Assembly: GCA_004556925.1 (NCBI GenBank)
Contig: SFFI01000013.1
Location: forward strand, 13,517 to 77,516
DNA from: Clostridiales bacterium
GTDB lineage: Bacteria > Bacillota > Clostridia > Saccharofermentanales > DTU023
DNA: 64,000 bases
Direction of reading: 5' to 3'
Under the pieces are notes generated by a model that saw only the letters and a list, made by a program, of their open reading frames with translations, was not told the DNA's origin and searched no databases. A program made the position numbers and the translations under genes. Shown piece by piece: positions 18,925 to 25,924 of the stretch (position 1 is the first letter of the stretch; each line of letters begins with the position of its first letter).

Positions 18925-20340
18925 CTACTGATACTTGTCTAAGGCATAACTTAAGACCTGGCCCGCAAGGGAAGAAACATCCGCCCATTGTCCTTCAACC
19001 ACTATCGCAATAGCCAAGGGGCAGTGGGGATTCTGTAAGAAACCTGTGAACAGAGAGTCCGTTTGATTCTCCCCCTTGCTGGAGGCTCGCTCTGCCGTGC
19101 CGGTTTTGCCGCCCACCACCTGGCCAGGGATCTGGGCCCCACCTGCCATCCCCTCCTGTACAGAGTAAACCATATCTTGGGCTAAAGTATGCATAGCGGC
19201 CTCTGTGCCGACAAGATACGCCACACGGGGATGCGTAAGCTCACCGCTCTGGGCTCCAGGATTCAGGACCTCTGCTAGCAAATGCGGCTCCATCATCTGC
19301 CCGCCTTGGGCAATTGCTCCTGATATCATGGCTAAATGTAGGGGCGAAAGGCTAAGCTTCTGCCCCTCCAGGGGCTGGCCAATGGCCAACCAGCTCAAGG
19401 TATAGTCATCTATTTGCGGGGTCATTTCCAAGCGGCTCGTTTTAACACTCAACTTACCCAAATTTAAATCCGCGTTGAAGGCAAAGTTTTCCGCAGTATA
19501 AAAGACTTGCTTGGCGCCCATGTTCACAGCCACCTGGCCAAAAAAATGGTTGCAGGATGCGGCCAAGGCCTGGGACCGGTTGACTAAGCCATGCCCCGCA
19601 TCTTGGCGGTTTTCTAAAACAGAGCCTGGCCCCAAAAGAGGTTCGCTGCCCTTGCACATCACCTGGTAATCAGGCTGGTATTGGTCAGAGGATATCCAGG
19701 CGGCATCAGTGATCAATTTGAAGGTAGATCCCGGCGTGTATTGACCAAGCAAGGCTTTATTGAAGAGCGAGCCTTCTGCTATATTTTCCCAACGGATGAC
19801 ATTTTCTGGCGGGACCAGAGGGGTATTGACCAGGCACAGGACTTCCCCGGTTTCGTAATTCAAAACGACAAGGGAGGCCTTGTAAGGCTCCAGGAGTTCA
19901 GCCGCCTTACGGCATAGTCCAGCATCCAGGGTCAGGCGCAGATCCGACCCTCTTAAGCCATGGCCTTGCAGGTCAAAAATCAATTGTTTGAAAAGGCCAC
20001 GGTTGCTTCCGGTGAGTTCGGCCTGGTAACGCTCTTCAACTGTATTGGCGATATTGTGGCTATAGTCACCAATCGTCTGGACAAGCGCAGAAGCTACAAG
20101 TGCATCTTCTGCGTAGGACCGCTTGCCTTGATGGCTAGAAGCCAAAACGACGCCCTGACGGTCTAAGATGCTGCCAGCCTTGGCGTATTGGTCGGCCAGG
20201 GCTAATTTATTTTCGCCCTCATGGCCCTCTAGTTTGGTTTTACTGCGGTCTTGCTGAAAAATAATGCCTAAGAGCAGGAAGGCAAACACCAGAATAAAGG
20301 CGACACTTACAAAGAGTAGGTTCCGGATTAATTGTTTCAT
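18925..20340 (-). CDS. peptidoglycan transpeptidase (PbpA-type class B PBP)
   Basis: Single-span penicillin-binding protein that cross-links peptidoglycan. One N-terminal membrane helix (residues 8-28) is followed by a short linker domain and then the transpeptidase. The active-site motifs are S205TFK, S262CN and K411TG. At 471 residues it lacks the large dimerisation domain and PASTA repeats of divisional FtsI and resembles actinobacterial PbpA. Its ATG overlaps the stop of the upstream FtsW/RodA gene in an ATGA, so SEDS polymerase and PBP are made as a matched pair. Whether it serves elongation or division cannot be told from the sequence. Confidence 0.9.
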   Translation of the reverse strand: MKQLIRNLLFVSVAFILVFAFLLLGIIFQQDRSKTKLEGHEGENKLALADQYAKAGSILDRQGVVLASSHQGKRSYAEDALVASALVQTIGDYSHNIANTVEERYQAELTGSNRGLFKQLIFDLQGHGLRGSDLRLTLDAGLCRKAAELLEPYKASLVVLNYETGEVLCLVNTPLVPPENVIRWENIAEGSLFNKALLGQYTPGSTFKLITDAAWISSDQYQPDYQVMCKGSEPLLGPGSVLENRQDAGHGLVNRSQALAASCNHFFGQVAVNMGAKQVFYTAENFAFNADLNLGKLSVKTSRLEMTPQIDDYTLSWLAIGQPLEGQKLSLSPLHLAMISGAIAQGGQMMEPHLLAEVLNPGAQSGELTHPRVAYLVGTEAAMHTLAQDMVYSVQEGMAGGAQIPGQVVGGKTGTAERASSKGENQTDSLFTGFLQNPHCPLAIAIVVEGQWADVSSLAGQVLSYALDKYQ

Positions 20341-22139
20341 GAGCCCACCTCCGCCTGACGGTTGGCTAGGCCTAGTAAAAGCCCCGCCATGAGGTATTTA
20401 GCCAGCATGGATGAACCGCCGCGGGCAATAAAAGGTAAGGTGACGCCTGTCAATGGCACCAGGCCAGTCGAGCCTGCAATAACAACCGCTGCCTCAATAA
20501 AGAAGGAAGAAGCCAGCCCCAGGATGAGGGCCGCAGAAAAGCTATCCCGCGTTACGATAAAGGCATGTGCCCCTCTCAGCCAAAGGGCCATAAAAATAAC
20601 CACGAGGGCTAAGCCCACCAGTAGCCCCTGTTCTTCAACCAAAAAGGTGAAAATCATGTCTGAGCTTGCCAGGGGTATGGCACGGGGTTCCGCCTGGCCA
20701 CAGCCAAGGCCTACCAGGCCTCCCCTAGCCATTGCTTTCAAGCCCCGGATGATTTGGTCGTTCTGGGCATTCGTTTCAGTCCAAAGGGTGAGCCAGCCGT
20801 AAATTCTCCGGCGCACATAGGGAAACAACTGATAGGCCGCGAAGAAAAAAGCAGAGCCCCCTAGGAGGATTAAGCCGGTTTTGATGTACTCCGAGGTCAT
20901 GACCAAGAAGACAACCAAACTGACGGGCAAGAGGATCATTAGGGACCCTAGATCTGGCAAGAGGAGGATCAGGACAAAGTTAAAGCCCGCCCAGGCCAGA
21001 AAGAGCAATTGCCGCTTAAAGGACAAGCGCACCTTAAAGGTCCAGGCCAAAACAAGAATATAGGTAATCTTGGCAAATTCACTCGGTTGAATCGTCAGAC
21101 CTAGTGGAAGCCGGATCCATAACCTGGTTCCTGTACCTGTAACATCCGAGCCCAAGAGGATGCTAGATAAATAAAGGACCGGGGTCAAGACCAGGCAGAC
21201 CGGGGCCAAACGTTCAATCAGCTTTGTACGGCTGACCACTACAATAATTAGGGGCATAATGCCCAGGCCTAAAAGCGGAAAGAGCGCCTGTTTGAACATA
21301 TCAGAACTGAGAAAGTCTAACCATTTTTCTGCATTCCAGTCCGGAGTGTCCGGCATGGTCCGGTTTAAGAGCGAAAGCCGCATCTGCATGACAAAACCCA
21401 AGGACATGAGGAAGGCAAAGCAGGTAAAGGCCATGCTGTCGAAATGGCGGAAAATGCGGGGCCAAAGTAAGGAAGAAGAAAGGATAAGCAGCATGAATAA
21501 GCCAGAGAGCAGGAGGAAACCAGGTAAAAGGGCCTCAAGGTCAGAGGGTAACACAAAGGCGACCTGCAGGATGGCTAAGGGTAAATACAGGCCTAAAAGC
21601 AAGGAGGCCAGGCTGGGGGGTTGGTTTTGATCCAGGGATAAGCGTTCCTCCACCTTGCGCAAAGATAGACCCGATTTTTGTGCGGATTTTGCTTCATCAA
21701 AAAAGGACAAACTATGGCGGCCCACATCAATCTTATCCTCATGGCGCAAACGTTTACGTCTTTTGATCTCTTGACCGTTAACCTTGATCAGGGCTTTACC
21801 AGAAGAATTGTCAATGTACCAAGCCCCCTTGTACAAGTAGATCATGGCATGGTGGCGCAGGATGCCCCGGCCCTTTAATTGAATATCAGAAGACCGGGCT
21901 TTGCCTAAAGAAGTCGAAAAATAGAGCGGATAGTAGAGGATGCCGTCTGGCTGACTCTTGTCTTCACCCAATAGAAAATAGTGGTCCACCCCCTGGCGGT
22001 GCAGGGTCAAGCGTTCACGCAGGCGGCGATAAGCAGCCACATACAACAAGATAGCGGCCACGGCGAAAAATGCGCCGGTTAGGTAGCGCGATACATAAGA
22101 AAAATAAGCAGCTGACATTAATGTACAAGACATGTCCAT
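20337..22139 (-). CDS. FHA domain-FtsW/RodA (SEDS) fusion protein
   Basis: SEDS peptidoglycan glycosyltransferase with an N-terminal regulatory module. A first membrane helix (about residues 18-37) leads into a cytoplasmic FHA domain (about 55-150) with GKARSSDIQLKGRGILRHHA, NSSGKALIKVNGQEI and HEDKIDVGRHSL, the GR-S-H-NG pattern that binds phosphothreonine. The SEDS core (about 180-595) shows GTRLWIRLPLGLTIQPSEFAK across two blocks, LLLPDLGSLMILLP, GGLVGLGCGQ and the C-terminal TGVTLPFIARGGSSMLA. The FHA domain suggests control by a Ser/Thr kinase (PknB type), not seen in this window. No clear ribosome site precedes the chosen ATG. Internal ATG codons nearby are alternatives. Confidence 0.9.
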   Translation of the reverse strand: MDMSCTLMSAAYFSYVSRYLTGAFFAVAAILLYVAAYRRLRERLTLHRQGVDHYFLLGEDKSQPDGILYYPLYFSTSLGKARSSDIQLKGRGILRHHAMIYLYKGAWYIDNSSGKALIKVNGQEIKRRKRLRHEDKIDVGRHSLSFFDEAKSAQKSGLSLRKVEERLSLDQNQPPSLASLLLGLYLPLAILQVAFVLPSDLEALLPGFLLLSGLFMLLILSSSLLWPRIFRHFDSMAFTCFAFLMSLGFVMQMRLSLLNRTMPDTPDWNAEKWLDFLSSDMFKQALFPLLGLGIMPLIIVVVSRTKLIERLAPVCLVLTPVLYLSSILLGSDVTGTGTRLWIRLPLGLTIQPSEFAKITYILVLAWTFKVRLSFKRQLLFLAWAGFNFVLILLLPDLGSLMILLPVSLVVFLVMTSEYIKTGLILLGGSAFFFAAYQLFPYVRRRIYGWLTLWTETNAQNDQIIRGLKAMARGGLVGLGCGQAEPRAIPLASSDMIFTFLVEEQGLLVGLALVVIFMALWLRGAHAFIVTRDSFSAALILGLASSFFIEAAVVIAGSTGLVPLTGVTLPFIARGGSSMLAKYLMAGLLLGLANRQAEVGS

Positions 22140-22161
22140 TAATTTTAGCTTATTTCAGCTA

Positions 22162-22189
22162 TAAAAAAAGCCTGTCGTTATGACAGGCT
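22162..22189 (-). terminator. Rho-independent terminator after the HU gene
   Basis: On the minus strand AGCCTGTC and GACAGGCT form a perfect 8-bp stem with loop ATAAC, followed directly by seven T. It ends HU transcription and overlaps the upstream region of the FHA-FtsW gene, which therefore needs read-through or its own promoter. Confidence 0.93.
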
Positions 22190-22213
22190 AAGAAGTTCAA
22201 TCGCAAAATAGAA

Positions 22214-22489
22214 CTAGCCGTTGATGCGTTCTTTGAGGTTTTTGCCAGCTCTGAAAGCAGGAGCCTTGGAAGCAGGAATCTTGATGACTTCTTTGGTGCT
22301 GGGATTGCGGCCCATGCGCTCAGCACGCTCACGGACTTCAAAGGTACCAAAGCCAACGAGAACAACCTTTTCGCCTTTTTCCAGGTTTTCAGCAATAGCA
22401 TCAAAGACAGCGTTAACAGCCTTTTCACTCTCTTTTTTGGTCAGCTCTGTTTTTTCAGAAACAGTAGCGATGAGTTCAGTTTTGTTCAT
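22214..22489 (-). CDS. hup: DNA-binding protein HU
   Basis: Small nucleoid protein that bends DNA. The whole 91-residue fold is visible: N-terminal helices (MNKTELIATVSEKTELTKKE), GFGTFEVRERAERMGRNPST forming the DNA-embracing arm, and the C-terminal PAFRAGKNLKERI. It is a monocistronic gene with its own promoter and terminator, consistent with high independent expression. GGAGG lies six bases before the ATG. Confidence 0.97.
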   Translation of the reverse strand: MNKTELIATVSEKTELTKKESEKAVNAVFDAIAENLEKGEKVVLVGFGTFEVRERAERMGRNPSTKEVIKIPASKAPAFRAGKNLKERING

Positions 22490-22521
22490 ATGAGCCTCCT
22501 TTAAGGACTTGATTCCTGAGC

Positions 22522-22550
22522 ATTATGCTAAGTGGAAGCCTGAATGTCAA
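22522..22550 (-). promoter_or_regulatory. SigA promoter of the HU gene
   Basis: TTGACA (22550-22545), a 17-base spacer and CATAAT (22527-22522) on the minus strand form a near-consensus housekeeping promoter. It lies about 33 bases before the HU start codon. Confidence 0.85.
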
Positions 22551-22583
22551 GAGCCAAGCCTGTTTTGAGACTTTTTCGGCTTA

Positions 22584-22624
22584 GAAAAAATCGATTTTAA
22601 TAAATATATCTAGAAATATATTTA
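22584..22624 (-). terminator. possible terminator after the Spo0A-like gene
   Basis: TAAATATA and TATATTTA form an AT-only 8-bp stem overlapping the stop codon of the Spo0A-like gene. A run of six to seven T follows about 8-10 bases later on the minus strand. The stem is weak, so this is a tentative call. Confidence 0.35.
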
Positions 22625-23323
22625 GGCCCAAGCTTTCTCTCCCCTATCCTCCTCTAGGGCCATTTCTGGAAAAAGATCGCATTTTATTAACTTTTGTATT
22701 TGTTTATGCAGAGTTCTCACCGCTTCAGCATTGGTATAGCGGTCTTTGCATTCAATCAAGACGCGGGTTTTCACCGCCTGAAAGATAGGTTTACCCTCTT
22801 CAATCGCTAAGGGTAACATCCTATGCCTGTAATCAAGACCGGTCTCCTCCATTTCTTTTAGTTTAAGGAGACAGTAGCGCACATTGCGTTCGACATGGCT
22901 GGTTTCCACTTGGAAATGTTGAGCAGTCATGGGGTAGAGCATTTTAGACAAGGAGGTAGAGAGTCCAGGATCCATGGTTAATTGTATGAGCATATACCGC
23001 AAAAAGTGGTAGCCCTTGAGCGAATCATCAAAGGCATAGCAGGATAGGACGGAGTCGACATAAAATTCTACGTTAAATTTTTCTGCCTTGCTACTGCGTT
23101 CCGCATCCAAGATGAATTTTTGCGTGACGCCTGCAATACGGCGCGCAGCGTAGGGAGCCCCCTTGCGGCCATCAATAACATAGTGATAATGCCCTTGCGG
23201 GTCACAGACACCTAGGTGGCCTTTATCACCCATGATTTGATTGATACGATCTAAGAGTTCAGTATTGCTACCTACTACATAAAAACCCAAACTTTGCACG
23301 GTCTCATTGTCGAAATACTTCAT
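22622..23323 (-). CDS. Spo0A C-terminal-domain transcription regulator without receiver
   Basis: Residues about 100-225 align with the DNA-binding effector domain of Spo0A. GYHFLRYMLIQLTMDPG matches the Spo0A GYLYLREAI helix. SKMLYPMTAQHF matches TKVLYPDIAKKF, SHVERNVRYCLLKL matches SRVERAIRHAIEVAW, and RYTNAEAVRTL matches KPTNSEFIAMV. The N-terminal 100 residues (including GVCDPQGHYHYVIDGRKG) show no receiver-domain signature: no DD pair, no phospho-acceptor Asp block and no Lys. It cannot be a normal phosphorelay target. I do not recognise the N-terminal domain, which might sense a ligand or partner. GGAGGAG sits just before the ATG. Two 0A-box-like sites flank and overlap the start, suggesting autoregulation. 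Confidence 0.75.
   Translation of the reverse strand: MKYFDNETVQSLGFYVVGSNTELLDRINQIMGDKGHLGVCDPQGHYHYVIDGRKGAPYAARRIAGVTQKFILDAERSSKAEKFNVEFYVDSVLSCYAFDDSLKGYHFLRYMLIQLTMDPGLSTSLSKMLYPMTAQHFQVETSHVERNVRYCLLKLKEMEETGLDYRHRMLPLAIEEGKPIFQAVKTRVLIECKDRYTNAEAVRTLHKQIQKLIKCDLFPEMALEEDRGEKAWA
23307..23316. promoter_or_regulatory. 0A-box-like site inside the start of the Spo0A-like gene
   Basis: TTGTCGAAAT on the plus strand contains the Spo0A consensus TGNCGAA exactly. It overlaps codons 3-6 of the Spo0A-like gene and is identical over ten bases to a second site 114 bases upstream. Confidence 0.4.
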
Positions 23324-23420
23324 GGCTCTCCTCCTCGAGGGATGTAATTATCTCTAAGAAATTTCCTTATCACTAGCATAACGAGTGACAGAGCCAAAGA
23401 TTTCAAAAATGCAAGAATTA

Positions 23421-23430
23421 TTGTCGAAAT
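23421..23430. promoter_or_regulatory. 0A-box-like site upstream of the Spo0A-like gene
   Basis: TTGTCGAAAT, with an exact TGNCGAA core, lies about 100 bases before the start codon of the Spo0A-like gene in the gap behind the preceding gene. It has the same orientation and the same ten bases as the site at 23307-23316. Two exact copies around this particular gene make a regulatory role plausible, but neither has been tested. Confidence 0.5.
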
Positions 23431-23455
23431 GTAGACCAGGCTTAAGAGGTTAGTG

Positions 23456-23875
23456 CTAAGGCGTTGTACTAGGTATTTCCTCCGGCATTTGCACATCCTG
23501 CTCCAATATCAGGCCGGAATATTTGGCGTAACGCAGCCGATAGATAGTGTCCGGTTTTAAGGCTGGGGCCCAGGGGCTTCTGATGAGGAGCTTGTCCCCA
23601 TGCTTAATCCGCGTTCCTACAAATTCCATATCTTGAGAATTGGCGCTATAGGTATAGATATTATTTTGAAGAATATCCAGGGCATCCAGGAGGCGGGGTT
23701 TGCATTCGAAGATCGTGAAGGCCAGGAGTATAAGGGTTAAGAGGCTGGGTAAAATAAAGCTAAACCTACGGCGGTTTTGCTTTGCCCAATTAATTTTAAG
23801 CCTCCGAAGTAACAAGCTAAATAGACAAATCGTGACAATCAGCGTAAGTGCCAGGGTCAAATAAAAATAAGTCAT
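23456..23875 (-). CDS. hypothetical two-span membrane protein
   Basis: A 139-residue protein I do not recognise. Two hydrophobic helices (residues 2-24 and about 42-60) are separated by a short basic loop (RRLKINWAKQNRRRF). About 80 mostly polar residues follow, presumably extracytoplasmic. They contain a beta-rich stretch with HGDKLLIRSPWAPALKPDTIYRL that resembles an SH3-like or OB-like small fold but matches no family I can name. The start overlaps the ligA stop in an ATGA, so it is translationally coupled to ligA and is probably a real gene. Confidence 0.6.
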   Translation of the reverse strand: MTYFYLTLALTLIVTICLFSLLLRRLKINWAKQNRRRFSFILPSLLTLILLAFTIFECKPRLLDALDILQNNIYTYSANSQDMEFVGTRIKHGDKLLIRSPWAPALKPDTIYRLRYAKYSGLILEQDVQMPEEIPSTTP

Positions 23876-25893
23876 TGTTCACCCCTGATCAAACTGGCAA
23901 AATTTTCAGACGGAATCAATGGTATGCCTAAATCTTGGGCCTTGGTCAATTTAGATCCTGCATTATCTCCCACTACCACAAAGTCTGTTTTGGCTGAAAC
24001 AGAAGACATAACCGAAGCGCCAGCTGCTTCTAATAGGGCGGTAGCTTCTGACCGGGACAGGCCTTCCAAGCTGCCAGTTAAGACGACACGCTTCCCCGCA
24101 AGGGGACCCGGGCCGCCCGAGTCAGCCTGGCTATTACTTATAAAGTTAAGTCCTAGGGCTTTGAGTTGTGCCAACAAGTCCTGACTATCAGCCTGACTAA
24201 AAAAGTTAACCAGGCTCTGTGCGGTTTCCGGACCTATGTCTGGGACTTGCTGGAGGGCTTCTAGTGAGGCTTGACTCAGCGCGTCAAGGCTGGGATACAC
24301 TTGGCAGAGTTGTCTGGCCGCTTGGGGGCCCACATGGCGAATGCCCAAACCCGTCAGCAGCCGCCAGGCCGGATTAGACTTTGAGTTTTCAATGGCTGCA
24401 AGCACTTGTCCCACCCGTTTTTCCCTGCCAATCAAGCCATCTGCGATTAAATAGTCCCTCTGTTCTTTCAGACGGTAAATATCCGGCAGGCTACAAAGGA
24501 GGCCTTGCTCATATAGAGAAGCCACTGATACCTCGCCCAGACCCCGTATATCCATGGCAGGCTTGGACGCAAAGTAGATCAGGTGGCCCAGAGCCTGAGC
24601 CGGACACTGGGGGGATTCACAGTAAAGGTCCACACCGGAAGCTTCTCGGTAGAGGGGGCTACCACAGACCGGGCAATGGCTGGGTTCTTCCCAAACGGGA
24701 GGCTCTGGTTGGGGCCGCAAGGCATAATGAACGGAAATAATATGCGGGATCACGTCTCCGGATTTAGAGAGCCGGACCGTGTCCCCAGGGCGTAGGTCCA
24801 TAGCCTGCACAATGGAGGGATTATGAAGGCTGGCGCGACTTACGGTAGACCCCGCGATTTGTACGGGCTTGAGGAGGGCTACAGGAGTTACCCTGCCTGT
24901 CCTGCCCACCTGTAAGCCAATATCTTCCAGAATAGTCTCTTTGATTTCCGCCGGATACTTGTAGGCAACCGCCCAGCGCGGTACCTTGGCGGTAGCCCCC
25001 AAGGTTTGCCGCAGGGCCAAATCATCCACTTTAATGACCGCCCCATCAATTCCATAAGCCAGCCTTTCCCGTTGCTCGCCTATGTGTTGAATAGCGGCGA
25101 GAATATCGGCGTTCGTCTGACACTTTTGAATATCCGGGATTACGGAAAAGCCCAGACTATCCAACCAGGCTAAGCTTTCCAGGTCGGACGCGAAGGTCCG
25201 CCCTTCCAGAGCTAAAATATCGAAGGCAAAATAGGTCAGACCTCTAGCCGCAACCAGGTCAGGATTAAGCTGGCGTAGGGTACCAGCGGCAGAATTGCGA
25301 GGATTAGCAAAAGTCTTTTCACCCTTGTCCGCTTGCTCTTGGTTGAGTCGACTAAATTTGTCATAGGGCATGTAAACTTCAGCCCTAAGCTGCAGCAAGG
25401 GAATGCTGGGATCGATCTGCAAGGGTAGGCCCTTTAGCCTCTTTGCCTGCTCCGTAACATTTTCACCGAAATGGTGGCCATCTCCCCTGGTATGGGCTAG
25501 GACCAGCTGGCCATGCTCATAACGGATGGCCAAGGACAGGCCATCAATTTTTTCCTCAACCGTAAAATCCAAGGGCCCGTACTGCTGCCGCAAGTTCTCC
25601 ACAAAAGCGAGGACTTCTTCGCTGGAAAAAACGTCCTGCAAAGACAGCAAGGGATACTGAATAGGCACCGGAGGTAGGTCAGAGGAGACTTGCCCCCCTA
25701 CCTTTTGGCTGGGAGAGCGAGGATCTTGCCATTCAGGATACTGTGCCTCTAAGCGCTTCAGCCTTTGCATGGCCTGATCATATTCTCGGTCACTCACCAA
25801 GGGGTCGTCCAGGTCATAGTAGGCATGGTTCAGTTTCTCTATATAAGCACGGAGCTCTAATAGCTCCTGCTGGTCTTGTTTGAGCTCAGACAC
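23872..25893 (-). CDS. ligA: NAD-dependent DNA ligase LigA
   Basis: Seals nicks in replication and repair using NAD+. Domain Ia is followed by the adenylation domain with the catalytic Lys115 in TVEEKIDGLSLAIRY and with GDGHHFGENVTEQAKRL. The OB fold includes GRTGRVTPVALLKPV. The zinc finger is CPVCGSPLYREA with CESPQCPAQ. Helix-hairpin-helix repeats come next and a C-terminal BRCT domain (GKRVVLTGSLEGLSRSEA) ends the protein. The length of 673 residues is normal. The start is GTG with GAGG five bases upstream. It follows valS by 31 bases. Confidence 0.97.
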   Translation of the reverse strand: MSELKQDQQELLELRAYIEKLNHAYYDLDDPLVSDREYDQAMQRLKRLEAQYPEWQDPRSPSQKVGGQVSSDLPPVPIQYPLLSLQDVFSSEEVLAFVENLRQQYGPLDFTVEEKIDGLSLAIRYEHGQLVLAHTRGDGHHFGENVTEQAKRLKGLPLQIDPSIPLLQLRAEVYMPYDKFSRLNQEQADKGEKTFANPRNSAAGTLRQLNPDLVAARGLTYFAFDILALEGRTFASDLESLAWLDSLGFSVIPDIQKCQTNADILAAIQHIGEQRERLAYGIDGAVIKVDDLALRQTLGATAKVPRWAVAYKYPAEIKETILEDIGLQVGRTGRVTPVALLKPVQIAGSTVSRASLHNPSIVQAMDLRPGDTVRLSKSGDVIPHIISVHYALRPQPEPPVWEEPSHCPVCGSPLYREASGVDLYCESPQCPAQALGHLIYFASKPAMDIRGLGEVSVASLYEQGLLCSLPDIYRLKEQRDYLIADGLIGREKRVGQVLAAIENSKSNPAWRLLTGLGIRHVGPQAARQLCQVYPSLDALSQASLEALQQVPDIGPETAQSLVNFFSQADSQDLLAQLKALGLNFISNSQADSGGPGPLAGKRVVLTGSLEGLSRSEATALLEAAGASVMSSVSAKTDFVVVGDNAGSKLTKAQDLGIPLIPSENFASLIRGEQ

Positions 25894-25924
25894 AAGTCCC
25901 TCGCTTCCCTAAGCCTAGCCCGGC

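Noticed and set aside
24381..24795. Plus-strand frames opposite ligA and other large genes
   Set aside because: High-GC third positions of the real minus-strand genes keep the opposite strand open. No ribosome sites or domains support them.
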